From the NCBI RefSeq assembly GCF_036002945.1, contig NZ_CP108529.1, positions 7,621,001-7,685,000 of the forward strand: a stretch of DNA of 64,000 bases. The letters run 5' to 3'. A program made the translations under genes and the position numbers. This DNA is from Streptomyces sp. NBC_01224 (GTDB lineage: Bacteria > Actinomycetota > Actinomycetes > Streptomycetales > Streptomycetaceae). The notes beneath the pieces were generated by a model, which was given only the letters and a program-made list of their open reading frames with translations, was not told the DNA's origin and did not search any database. Position 1 is the stretch's first letter. Every line of letters starts with the position of its first letter. This document shows positions 25,920-34,222 of this stretch, piece after piece.

Positions 25920-27496
25920 AGCTTGGCGTTTATGCAGCTCTCCTGTTTGTGATGGCTGCCGCGAGGTTTGGTTTGTCCTGTTTCCCGACGGGGTGCTCCC
26001 GTGCGCGGTGCTTGTTCTTCACCCCAATTGGCCGGCCGGGGCCTGCGGTGCTGGGTTTCGGTGCGCTGGCCGGCTGAGGCGTTTTCCCGTGGAGGCGGCG
26101 AAATCCTCGACGGACGCGCGCGGGTGTGAGGCGCCCTTGGCGGGCGGGCCGCTCCCAGGGATTGCGGAGGTCTTCTGCGAGGGGCCGGGCAAGGCGGAGT
26201 TGGGTGTGGGCTGCAATGACGAGCCAGGTCCAGCGGTCGGCGGCGGCCGGCTCGCGGAGTTTGGGAGCGGTCCACCCCAACGTCTGCTTGAACATCCTGA
26301 AGGTGTGCTCAAGGTCGAATCTGCGCAGGAATGCCTGCCAGAGCCGGTCCACATCCCCAGCAGTCGCGGCGGTGGCCGACCACCACAGCCAGACCGGCCT
26401 GGGGCTGCGGTCTCCACGGAGGTGGTCGACCTGAAGACGGATGACGGTGCCTTCGATGACCGGCAGGTCTCCTTCGGGGTGGTTGGCCCAGGCCGAGCGC
26501 CGGACCAGTAGTGGGTGCAGTCGATCCCAGGCAGTGGCGACGGCCTTCCCGTAGTGGGTGGTGTCGGTCACCGTGGTGACCGACGGGATCGGCTGAGTGG
26601 CCGCAACCTCGAACGCGAACTCCGCCCCGCGCTTGGGCTTGCGCCCGCGTTTGCCCGCCGGCTGTGGCGGGGGCGGGAAGTACAGGACGCGGTCCGAACG
26701 CATCCGGCCCAGCAGTTCCACGGGCAGGTCCGCGAGCAGGAAAGCCAGACGGGTCACGTCATAGTCGGCATCGACGACGACCAGGACGGGCGGGTCACCG
26801 ATCTGCCACTGCCCTGTCACGTACAGCCGCTGGAACACGTCCCGGACCTGGGCTGCGGTGACGGCGATCGCGTCGTCCCACGGACACAGCCGGACCACGT
26901 CCAGCATGGCAGTCCACGACGTCCGCCCCGGTTCCAGAGCGGCAATGAAGGAGTAGGGCCACCCGGGGATCATCTGGGCCGAGCCCCTGCCCCGACCGTA
27001 TGTATGGCAAAACAGCCGATCCGGGCTGGTATTCGCATCAGGCCGCAACCAGTTGCTGACATCGACCGCCAGGACCAACCGCCCCTCCGCCGTCCGGGGA
27101 AGCGGCAGACCCGCCAGCGCCCGGCGCAGCCGTGCCACATCCAGATGCCCGAGGTTCAGCCCGCCGTACAACGCACCATGTCCACGCTGATGCTCAGGCG
27201 CCAGGGACAGCTCGACCAACGTCCTCACTGGGCCGTCCGCACACAGCAAGGCGTCACTCAGCTCGAACAAGGCGTCGGGCCTCTTGGTCAGGCAGGCATA
27301 GAACTCCGTCCGGAAGCCCGACAGTTCGGCAAACGCATCCCGCTGCAGCAGACTCATTGTTCCGGCCTTCGTGCTGGTCAAGTGCCTCTGTGACGGAGCA
27401 CAGGATCAGGCGAAGGCCGCTCTCGCGTCAGGCACTCAGCCGAAAGCGACACCAAGTTCGACGCTACGTTCGACCGCGGACGATAAACGCCAAGCT
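25920..27496 (-). mobile_element. Insertion sequence, copy A (1577 bp)
   Basis: Bounded by the 14-bp inverted repeat AGCTTGGCGTTTAT (25920-25933) and ATAAACGCCAAGCT (27483-27496). It contains one transposase gene on the minus strand. The protein is identical to that of copy B at 31762-33338, and the lengths agree exactly. The flanks TTTT/AAGG do not form a target duplication that I can define. Confidence 0.88.
25930..27357 (-). CDS. IS transposase, DDE type (IS701/IS4-like), copy A
   Basis: A 475-residue transposase starting MSLLQRDAFAELSGF. The probable acidic residues are in LAVDVSNW, VVVDADYDV and LEHTFRMFKQTLG, in the order and spacing of IS4/IS701-type DDE enzymes. It has a Lys/Arg-rich C-terminus. 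The ATG at 27357 is chosen over an in-frame upstream start at 27381. The 3' end of the gene reaches into the terminal repeat. Confidence 0.88.
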   Translation of the reverse strand: MSLLQRDAFAELSGFRTEFYACLTKRPDALFELSDALLCADGPVRTLVELSLAPEHQRGHGALYGGLNLGHLDVARLRRALAGLPLPRTAEGRLVLAVDVSNWLRPDANTSPDRLFCHTYGRGRGSAQMIPGWPYSFIAALEPGRTSWTAMLDVVRLCPWDDAIAVTAAQVRDVFQRLYVTGQWQIGDPPVLVVVDADYDVTRLAFLLADLPVELLGRMRSDRVLYFPPPPQPAGKRGRKPKRGAEFAFEVAATQPIPSVTTVTDTTHYGKAVATAWDRLHPLLVRRSAWANHPEGDLPVIEGTVIRLQVDHLRGDRSPRPVWLWWSATAATAGDVDRLWQAFLRRFDLEHTFRMFKQTLGWTAPKLREPAAADRWTWLVIAAHTQLRLARPLAEDLRNPWERPARQGRLTPARVRRGFRRLHGKTPQPASAPKPSTAGPGRPIGVKNKHRAREHPVGKQDKPNLAAAITNRRAA

Positions 27497-27875
27497 AAGG
27501 CGTCCATGTGGTCTAGGGCGAGGCGCCCGGGTGCTCCGCCCACAGCTCGGCCAGGGCGTGGTGGAGATTTGCCCAGCCCCTGCATCGTGCCGACCGTCAC
27601 CCGCCCACGCAGACTCCCCCGTATGGTGTTGACCGCCGCACGTGCCAGTTCGGCGGCGTGGAGCGTCGTGCGGCCGGCGGGGACGAACGCCTCGCCGGCC
27701 GGTGTCAGGGCGACGCGGTGCGTCGTGCGGTCGAACAAGGGAGTGTCAAGCTCACGTTCGAGGGCCCGGACCATGCTGGACAGGCGGACCGGACCACGTG
27801 CGGCCGCCTTGCCGCCGCCGTGAACCCGCCCGCATCCGCCACCGCGACGACGACCTTCATCTGCCGCAGATCCAT
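27497..27875 (-). pseudogene. LysR regulator relic, cut by IS copy A
   Basis: From ATG 27875 (MDLRQMKVVVAVADAGGFTAAARR) the HTH is recognisable. The frame changes near 27785, continues as MVRALERELDTPLFDRTTHRVALTPAGEAF, then changes again near 27570 (NLHHALAELWAEHPGA). The gene stops at the IS end; the effector domain is absent. Two frameshifts and a truncation make it a pseudogene. It is oriented toward the IS. Confidence 0.82.
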
Positions 27876-28029
27876 CATCCGCTCCCGGTCGAACAGCACT
27901 CCCTCCAATACAGAGACGACGATGTACGATCCTTGCTGCGTCGTATGCGGACGATGTCGTCGTCCGGGCCGACTCATGTTCCTTCAGACACGTGCTCCGG
28001 CACCTTCGGACGCGGGCCGGCGGGATCCT

Positions 28030-28608
28030 TCAGGCGCGGACGAGCGGGGTGTCGACCAGATGCTCGGCCAGGAACCAGGTCTGCCGTTCCCCGGTCCTGA
28101 TCACCTGTGAGACCAGGAGATCGTTGGTGCCGTCGTCACCCAGCTCCCCGGTCCGGGCGGCGGCGTCGTGGGCCTCGACGAGGATGGTCTCGTGGGCTTC
28201 CAGCAGCCGTGACAGCATCGCCGGTACTTCCTCCACTCCGTCCGGAGGCCGCGGTATCGATGTGATCTCCGCGACGTGCCTGGGGTCGCCCACCGCGACG
28301 CCGCCCAGGGACTGGACGCGTTCGGCGATGGTATCGACGAGTTCGAGCTGTTCCCCCGCGTGCTTGTCCAGGACCAGGTGCAGTTGGTAGAAGGTCGCGC
28401 CGCGCATCAGCCAGTGGTGCTTTTTGTAGAGGCCGTAGAGGATCTGAGTGTCCGCCAGGACCTTGTTCAGGCGCTGGCAGGAGTACATCCGCGCCTCGTA
28501 GGACAGGCCGATCGGGAACTGCTTGACGGTGCCGAACTCCTGGATCACCTCGCCCCTCTGGTGCAGCCACGGCTGGCTGCTGCTCACGGGCTTGGTACTG
28601 GTGGTCAT
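28030..28608 (-). CDS. Dps family ferritin-like DNA-protection protein
   Basis: A 192-residue four-helix protein. The intersubunit iron site is visible: HHWLMRG (about residues 64-70), FYQLHLVLDKHAGEQLELVDTIAERV (about 73-98). Such proteins oxidise Fe(II) with peroxide and protect DNA. AGGAGG lies directly upstream of ATG 28608. Its divergent neighbour is a flavin disulfide reductase, a combination that fits oxidative stress. It sits inside the inverted IS pair. Confidence 0.9.
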   Translation of the reverse strand: MTTSTKPVSSSQPWLHQRGEVIQEFGTVKQFPIGLSYEARMYSCQRLNKVLADTQILYGLYKKHHWLMRGATFYQLHLVLDKHAGEQLELVDTIAERVQSLGGVAVGDPRHVAEITSIPRPPDGVEEVPAMLSRLLEAHETILVEAHDAAARTGELGDDGTNDLLVSQVIRTGERQTWFLAEHLVDTPLVRA

Positions 28609-28850
28609 GGTTCGCCTCCTGTGGTGCCTTGCTGTGCGTACCCGAGTGACGCTAGGTGCCCGACGCAGGGCGCATTGACCGGGAACGCATGCGGTGGTGT
28701 CCGCCAGTGCACAGTGCGCGGCGTCCCGTGCCGAGCGTTCGCTTTCGGGCAAGCCCCCGTGCGCTGTCGGGCACGGGCCTTCGACCGGCCGATCTAGCCT
28801 CGGCAGAACGGCCCACGTCCGTGGAGCCCGAGGAACGAGGAGAGGCAGGC
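28609..28850. promoter_or_regulatory. Divergent promoter region between dps and the flavoprotein gene
   Basis: This 242-bp region contains the upstream sequences of both genes. CCGTGCGCTGTCGGGCACGGG near 28770 could form a hairpin, and TAGCCT at 28795-28800 resembles a -10 box for the flavoprotein gene. I cannot name the regulator. Confidence 0.4.
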
Positions 28851-30218
28851 ATGAGCGCGAACGAGCAGGCGGATGTGGTGGTCGTCGGGCTGGGGCCGGG
28901 TGGTGAGTACGTCGCGGGCACGCTGGCCGAAGCTGGGCTGGACGTGGTGGGGGTCGAGGCGGAACTCGTCGGGGGCGAGTGTCCGTACTGGGGGTGCGTG
29001 CCCAGCAAGATGATGATCCGGGCCGGGAATCTGCTCGCCGAGGCGGGCCGGGTGCCCGCCCTCGCCGGCGAAGCGGTCGTGACTCCGGACTGGGGCAGGG
29101 TCGCCGGGCGTATCCGCGGCGAGGCCACTGACGACTGGAACGACCAGGCCGCCGCCGGCCGTCTCGCGGCCAAGGGCGGCCGGCTCGTCCGGGGGACGGG
29201 CCGTCTCTCCGGGCCGCGCCGGGTGGCGGTCGGCGACCGCACGTTCGAAGCCCGGCGCGGTGTCGTGCTGGCCACCGGCACGCGGCCCCGGATCCCCCCG
29301 GTGCCGGGCCTCGAGGGAACGCCGTACTGGACGAACAGGGATGCCATGGCGGCCAAGGAGCTGCCGGAGTCGATGGTCGTGCTCGGCGGGGGCGCCATCG
29401 GTGTCGAACTCGCCCAGGTCTTCGCCCGCTTCAAGTGTGCGGTCACGGTGATCGAGGGGCAGGACCGGCTGCTGTCGCAGGAGGAACCGGAAGCCGGGGA
29501 GCTGGCCGCGGAGGTGCTGCGGGCGGACGGAGTCACCGTACTCACGGGTGCTCGGGCACGGCAGGTCAGCCATGACGGCATCGAGTTCACCATCCGCCTT
29601 GAGGGTGACGGGGAGCCGCTTCGTGCCGAACGGCTTCTGGTCGCCACCGGGCGCTACGCCGACCTGGCCGCACTGGCGGTCGACACGGTGGGGCTGGATC
29701 CATCGGCGGGAGCCGTGAACACGGACGGGCAGATGCGGGCGGGGGAGGGGCTGTGGGCGGTCGGCGACATCACAGGCCGAGGCGCCTTCACCCATGTGTC
29801 TATGTACCAGGCGCAGATCGCCGTCCGGGACATCCTCGGACAGCCCGGTCTCGACGCCGACTACCGGGCGCTGCCTCGCGTCACCTTCACCGATCCGGAG
29901 ATCGGAGCCGTCGGGTTGACGGAGCGGCAGGCGCGTGAGCGGGGGCTGCGGGTACGCACCAGTGTGCTGCCCATCGCCTTCTCCACGCGAGGCTGGATCC
30001 ACGGGCCGGGCAACGAGGGGCTCATCAAGCTTGTCGAGGACGCGGACCGGGGCGTGTTGATCGGCGCGACGTCGGCGGGGCCGGCGGGAGGCGAGGTGCT
30101 CTACGGACTGAACGTGGCCGTCCACGCCGAGATACCCGTCGACCGGCTCCAGCACATGATTTACACGTATCCCACCTTCCACCGGACGGTCGAGGCCGCG
30201 CTCGGAGCCCTCCGCTGA
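28851..30218 (+). CDS. Pyridine nucleotide-disulfide oxidoreductase (FAD, mercuric-reductase-like)
   Basis: A 455-residue flavoprotein. FAD-binding Rossmann motif VVVGLGPGGEYVA at residues 10-22, redox-active pair in ECPYWGCVPSK (Cys44, Cys49), second Rossmann motif VVLGGGAIGVELAQVFA near 180, LWAVGDITG near 300, and the dimerisation domain with YTYPTFHRTVEAA at the end. The usual HPT motif is replaced by YPTFH. Lacks the N-terminal metal-binding domain and the C-terminal Cys pair of MerA, so a general disulfide/quinone reductase role is more likely. GAGGAGAGG precedes the ATG. Confidence 0.88.
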   Translation: MSANEQADVVVVGLGPGGEYVAGTLAEAGLDVVGVEAELVGGECPYWGCVPSKMMIRAGNLLAEAGRVPALAGEAVVTPDWGRVAGRIRGEATDDWNDQAAAGRLAAKGGRLVRGTGRLSGPRRVAVGDRTFEARRGVVLATGTRPRIPPVPGLEGTPYWTNRDAMAAKELPESMVVLGGGAIGVELAQVFARFKCAVTVIEGQDRLLSQEEPEAGELAAEVLRADGVTVLTGARARQVSHDGIEFTIRLEGDGEPLRAERLLVATGRYADLAALAVDTVGLDPSAGAVNTDGQMRAGEGLWAVGDITGRGAFTHVSMYQAQIAVRDILGQPGLDADYRALPRVTFTDPEIGAVGLTERQARERGLRVRTSVLPIAFSTRGWIHGPGNEGLIKLVEDADRGVLIGATSAGPAGGEVLYGLNVAVHAEIPVDRLQHMIYTYPTFHRTVEAALGALR

Positions 30219-30268
30219 GCCGCCCCCCGATCGCCCACGCGGCCCCGGCGCCCAGGCGATGGCGCACC

Positions 30269-31396
30269 ATGCCGGGCCGCGACCCCGGAGAGCCGCACAG
30301 GGCCGCCACCTCGCTGGAGCTTCTCTTCGACCTGTGTTTCGTGATCGCGGTGGCGCAGGCGTCCGGGAGTCTGCACGAGGCGCTGACCGACGGGGAGTAC
30401 GCCACCGGTGTCCTGCGCTTCGCGCTGGTCTTCTTCACCATCTGGTGGGCGTGGATGAACTTCACCTGGTTCGCTTCCGCCTACGACCCGGACGACGTCC
30501 CGTACCGGTTGACGGTGTTGGTCCAGATCACGGGGTCGCTCGTGCTCGCCGCAGGCGTTCCCCGCGCGTTCGAGGAGGGTGACCTGCGGGTCATCACCAT
30601 CGGATACGTCGTGCTGCGTACGGCGCTGGCCGCCCTGTGGCTGCGCGCCGCGTGGTCCGACCCCGCTCGGCGGCCGACCACCCTGCGCTTCGCCGTTGGG
30701 GTGACGGTATGCCAGATCGGGTGGGTCGGGTTGCTCGGTCTCCCGGCATCGGCCCGGCTGCCGGGCATTGTGGTGCTGATCATCGCCGAGGTCTCCGTCC
30801 CGGTGTGGGCACAGTCCGCCGGGATGACCCCATGGCATCCGCGCCACATCGCCGAGCGCTACGAACTCTTCACCCTCATCGTCCTCGGAGAGTCCGTCGC
30901 GGCCGCCACCGTCGCCGTCCGGAGTGCCTTCGACCGGCACCACGTCACCGGCTCGCTGTACGCGGTGGCGGCCGGTGGCCTGTTCATGGCCTACGCCATG
31001 TGGTGGCTGTACTTCGCCAGATCCGCGCACACCCTGCTTGCCACGACGCACCAGGCCCACCGCAGGAGATTCACCTGGGCCTACGGCCACTACTTGATCT
31101 TCGCTTCGGCGACCGCCGAGGGAGCCGGCCTGGCCGCGTACGCCGATCACGTCACGCGTCGCACGGACGCCTCGCCGTTGGCCGCGGGCGCGGCGGTCAC
31201 CGTCCCCGCGGCCGTCTTCCTGATCACCGTCTGGGCCGTACACCTCCAGCCCCATCAAAGAACCGTGGCCGAGTGGATTCCGTACCCCGTCGCCGCGGTC
31301 GGCGTCCTGCTGGCCGCTTTCCTCCCGGCACCTGCCCTCGCCGCCGGTGCGCTGCTGGCGGTCCTGGTCGTGGTGGTCACGGTGGAGCGCCGGTGA
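30269..31396 (+). CDS. Low temperature requirement protein A (LtrA) family membrane protein
   Basis: A 375-residue membrane protein with about ten helices. The family opening HRAATSLELLFDLCFVIAVAQ and the later ERYELFTLIVLGESV and MWWLYF blocks are plain. LtrA was named from Listeria growth at low temperature; its biochemical role is not known. It lies 50 bp after the flavoprotein gene on the same strand and may share its transcript. No clear RBS before ATG 30269. Confidence 0.85.
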   Translation: MPGRDPGEPHRAATSLELLFDLCFVIAVAQASGSLHEALTDGEYATGVLRFALVFFTIWWAWMNFTWFASAYDPDDVPYRLTVLVQITGSLVLAAGVPRAFEEGDLRVITIGYVVLRTALAALWLRAAWSDPARRPTTLRFAVGVTVCQIGWVGLLGLPASARLPGIVVLIIAEVSVPVWAQSAGMTPWHPRHIAERYELFTLIVLGESVAAATVAVRSAFDRHHVTGSLYAVAAGGLFMAYAMWWLYFARSAHTLLATTHQAHRRRFTWAYGHYLIFASATAEGAGLAAYADHVTRRTDASPLAAGAAVTVPAAVFLITVWAVHLQPHQRTVAEWIPYPVAAVGVLLAAFLPAPALAAGALLAVLVVVVTVERR

Positions 31397-31495
31397 AGAG
31401 GCCCGCGGCGGGACTCACCCTGTGCCGGGACCGAAGGCCGCGCGGCGGCGCTCAGTGTGGTGAGTGCCGCCGCGCGGCCGCCATACCGCCCGCAG

Positions 31496-31652
31496 CCTCG
31501 TCGCGCGTACCGCATCGCGGATCAGCTCGGCGACATCCTTGGGCCGGGACACGGCCACGGCGTGCGAGGCGCCCTCGATCTCGACGATCGTCACCCCGGC
31601 CCGCTTGGCTCCGAAGCGCTCGACCTCGGGTTGATCGCCTGGTCCTCCACGC
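31496..31652 (-). pseudogene. C-terminal fragment of an alpha/beta hydrolase
   Basis: The segment EVERFGAKRAGVTIVEIEGASH, then RPKDVAELIRDAVRAT is nearly the same as the end of the intact hydrolase at 45570-46289 (EVERFGARRAGATTVELEGASH ... LIRDAVRATS). Upstream the similarity stops about 100 bp before IS copy B, and the stop codon has been lost. It is a relic of a paralog. Confidence 0.75.
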
Positions 31653-31761
31653 GGCGGCCGAAGCCTGTGAGTCTCCTGAGTTTCATGCGATGTGCTGGTC
31701 CCTCCGGCGGGGCGACTCCCCGCCAGATATGGAGATCTGCGAGGCCGTTCGATCGCCACTA

Positions 31762-33338
31762 AGCTTGGCGTTTATCGTCCGCGGTCGAACGTAGCGTCGA
31801 ACTTGGTGTCGCTTTCGGCTGAGTGCCTGACGCGAGAGCGGCCTTCGCCTGATCCTGTGCTCCGTCACAGAGGCACTTGACCAGCACGAAGGCCGGAACA
31901 ATGAGTCTGCTGCAGCGGGATGCGTTTGCCGAACTGTCGGGCTTCCGGACGGAGTTCTATGCCTGCCTGACCAAGAGGCCCGACGCCTTGTTCGAGCTGA
32001 GTGACGCCTTGCTGTGTGCGGACGGCCCAGTGAGGACGTTGGTCGAGCTGTCCCTGGCGCCTGAGCATCAGCGTGGACATGGTGCGTTGTACGGCGGGCT
32101 GAACCTCGGGCATCTGGATGTGGCACGGCTGCGCCGGGCGCTGGCGGGTCTGCCGCTTCCCCGGACGGCGGAGGGGCGGTTGGTCCTGGCGGTCGATGTC
32201 AGCAACTGGTTGCGGCCTGATGCGAATACCAGCCCGGATCGGCTGTTTTGCCATACATACGGTCGGGGCAGGGGCTCGGCCCAGATGATCCCCGGGTGGC
32301 CCTACTCCTTCATTGCCGCTCTGGAACCGGGGCGGACGTCGTGGACTGCCATGCTGGACGTGGTCCGGCTGTGTCCGTGGGACGACGCGATCGCCGTCAC
32401 CGCAGCCCAGGTCCGGGACGTGTTCCAGCGGCTGTACGTGACAGGGCAGTGGCAGATCGGTGACCCGCCCGTCCTGGTCGTCGTCGATGCCGACTATGAC
32501 GTGACCCGTCTGGCTTTCCTGCTCGCGGACCTGCCCGTGGAACTGCTGGGCCGGATGCGTTCGGACCGCGTCCTGTACTTCCCGCCCCCGCCACAGCCGG
32601 CGGGCAAACGCGGGCGCAAGCCCAAGCGCGGGGCGGAGTTCGCGTTCGAGGTTGCGGCCACTCAGCCGATCCCGTCGGTCACCACGGTGACCGACACCAC
32701 CCACTACGGGAAGGCCGTCGCCACTGCCTGGGATCGACTGCACCCACTACTGGTCCGGCGCTCGGCCTGGGCCAACCACCCCGAAGGAGACCTGCCGGTC
32801 ATCGAAGGCACCGTCATCCGTCTTCAGGTCGACCACCTCCGTGGAGACCGCAGCCCCAGGCCGGTCTGGCTGTGGTGGTCGGCCACCGCCGCGACTGCTG
32901 GGGATGTGGACCGGCTCTGGCAGGCATTCCTGCGCAGATTCGACCTTGAGCACACCTTCAGGATGTTCAAGCAGACGTTGGGGTGGACCGCTCCCAAACT
33001 CCGCGAGCCGGCCGCCGCCGACCGCTGGACCTGGCTCGTCATTGCAGCCCACACCCAACTCCGCCTTGCCCGGCCCCTCGCAGAAGACCTCCGCAATCCC
33101 TGGGAGCGGCCCGCCCGCCAAGGGCGCCTCACACCCGCGCGCGTCCGTCGAGGATTTCGCCGCCTCCACGGGAAAACGCCTCAGCCGGCCAGCGCACCGA
33201 AACCCAGCACCGCAGGCCCCGGCCGGCCAATTGGGGTGAAGAACAAGCACCGCGCACGGGAGCACCCCGTCGGGAAACAGGACAAACCAAACCTCGCGGC
33301 AGCCATCACAAACAGGAGAGCTGCATAAACGCCAAGCT
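31762..33338 (+). mobile_element. Insertion sequence, copy B (1577 bp), inverted relative to copy A
   Basis: Bounded by AGCTTGGCGTTTAT (31762-31775) and ATAAACGCCAAGCT (33325-33338). Same length and same predicted protein as copy A, in opposite orientation, so the transposase genes of both copies point away from the segment between them. Outside both transposase-distal tips the sequence is AAAACCC; I cannot tell whether this belongs to the element or to a preferred target. Confidence 0.88.
31901..33328 (+). CDS. IS transposase, DDE type (IS701/IS4-like), copy B
   Basis: Identical in all 475 residues to the copy A transposase: LAVDVSNW, VVVDADYDV and LEHTFRMFKQTLG supply the likely catalytic acids. 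Both frames are intact, so both copies may be active and the second arose recently or has been kept equal by gene conversion. Confidence 0.88.
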   Translation: MSLLQRDAFAELSGFRTEFYACLTKRPDALFELSDALLCADGPVRTLVELSLAPEHQRGHGALYGGLNLGHLDVARLRRALAGLPLPRTAEGRLVLAVDVSNWLRPDANTSPDRLFCHTYGRGRGSAQMIPGWPYSFIAALEPGRTSWTAMLDVVRLCPWDDAIAVTAAQVRDVFQRLYVTGQWQIGDPPVLVVVDADYDVTRLAFLLADLPVELLGRMRSDRVLYFPPPPQPAGKRGRKPKRGAEFAFEVAATQPIPSVTTVTDTTHYGKAVATAWDRLHPLLVRRSAWANHPEGDLPVIEGTVIRLQVDHLRGDRSPRPVWLWWSATAATAGDVDRLWQAFLRRFDLEHTFRMFKQTLGWTAPKLREPAAADRWTWLVIAAHTQLRLARPLAEDLRNPWERPARQGRLTPARVRRGFRRLHGKTPQPASAPKPSTAGPGRPIGVKNKHRAREHPVGKQDKPNLAAAITNRRAA

Positions 33339-33736
33339 AAAACCCTGAAGGCGGTGGAGATTGACCGTCGGTGCACCGGAGTTGGCCCTACAGTGCATGG
33401 AAAGGAGACGCAGTGCACTGTCGGAACCAATGCTGTGCACTGCCAGGACACATGGATGCTTCGGCTCGAAATAGCCTGGTGGCGAAGCAGTTGCAGGTTG
33501 CCGGAGTTGGTGCTGTGCATCGCACAGAAGGCCCACCCGGAATTCTCTTCGGTTGAGCGTAGACGCATTGATTGCGTGTTCTCCCGATTCTCTCTGCTCG
33601 CCGTTGTCGCTGCAGTTGGAAGCCGATGCAGATGGAAATCGACGCTGTTCATACCGCAGGAGGTTGTCGAAAGGGTGTCCACGATGCCGGTCGGTGGGCT
33701 GGTGCCCAGCGCCACCGACAACCCCGCGGAGCCAGC
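33339..33736. promoter_or_regulatory. Gene-free stretch with a phased GTGCAY array
   Basis: No gene is supported. GTGCAC or GTGCAT occurs at 33371, 33393, 33413, 33435 and 33515; the first four are 20-22 bp apart, i.e. two helical turns. The 10-mer CCGGAGTTGG occurs at 33376-33385 and 33501-33510. The array looks like a set of operator half sites, but no intact regulator or target gene is next to it. Confidence 0.45.
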
Positions 33737-34038
33737 ATGATCGGCAACGTGGTGTTCCTTGGGTTCGCCCTGGCAGGTGCCGACGGCCTGTCCGTGCTCG
33801 CCTCTGTCGTGTCGATGGCCGCGTTCCTCGTCGGCGCGCTTGCCGGCGGGGCCGTACCCCGGTCCGGCCCGCGGATCCTGTGGCCATATTCCTCGGAGCC
33901 CTCGCCGGCGCCGCGCTTCTGGCACACACCGGACTCGTCCTGGTCCTGGTCCTGACGATGGTGCTGCTCGTGGTGACGTCCGCGGCTGCCCGTCGCCTCT
34001 CGGCCTCCGACGGCCCCCGGGTCAAGCCGCAGGCGTGA
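33737..34038 (+). pseudogene. YoaK/DUF1275 membrane protein relic
   Basis: From ATG 33737 (MIGNVVFLGFALAGADGLSV ... FLVGALAGG) the sequence matches the TGNVVFLG block of the DUF1275 family. The frame is lost near 33870, and in another frame the last two helices (VAIFLGALAGAALLAHTGLVL ... LLVVTSAAARRLS) run to a TGA at 34036. The start, with the first helix, and the middle helices are missing. Confidence 0.7.
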
Positions 34039-34222
34039 ACTCGGCGCCGACCCCGCAGGAGGGGCCGACGCCCTCGTCAGTGAGCCGTGGGACCACAGAC
34101 GCTGCACTCCCAGCCGACGGGCACCCGCGACCGTCCTCGCAGCCAGCCTCGGCCGCGCCCGCACGGCACCCGGGACACCGCCGGAAGAAAGGTGTCCGTG
34201 CCCCATACCGCTAGGGACCGAT

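Noticed and set aside
26515..27393. 292-codon plus-strand frame in IS copy A (and its equal in copy B)
   Set aside because: Antisense to the transposase, without RBS or domain; it is the same in both copies only because the IS copies match.
25910..33350. Clear target duplication for the 1577-bp IS copies or for the whole pair
   Set aside because: Flanks TTTT/AAGG and CTA/AAA do not match in either pairing, including after assumed inversion; only the AAAACCC next to the transposase 3' ends is shared.
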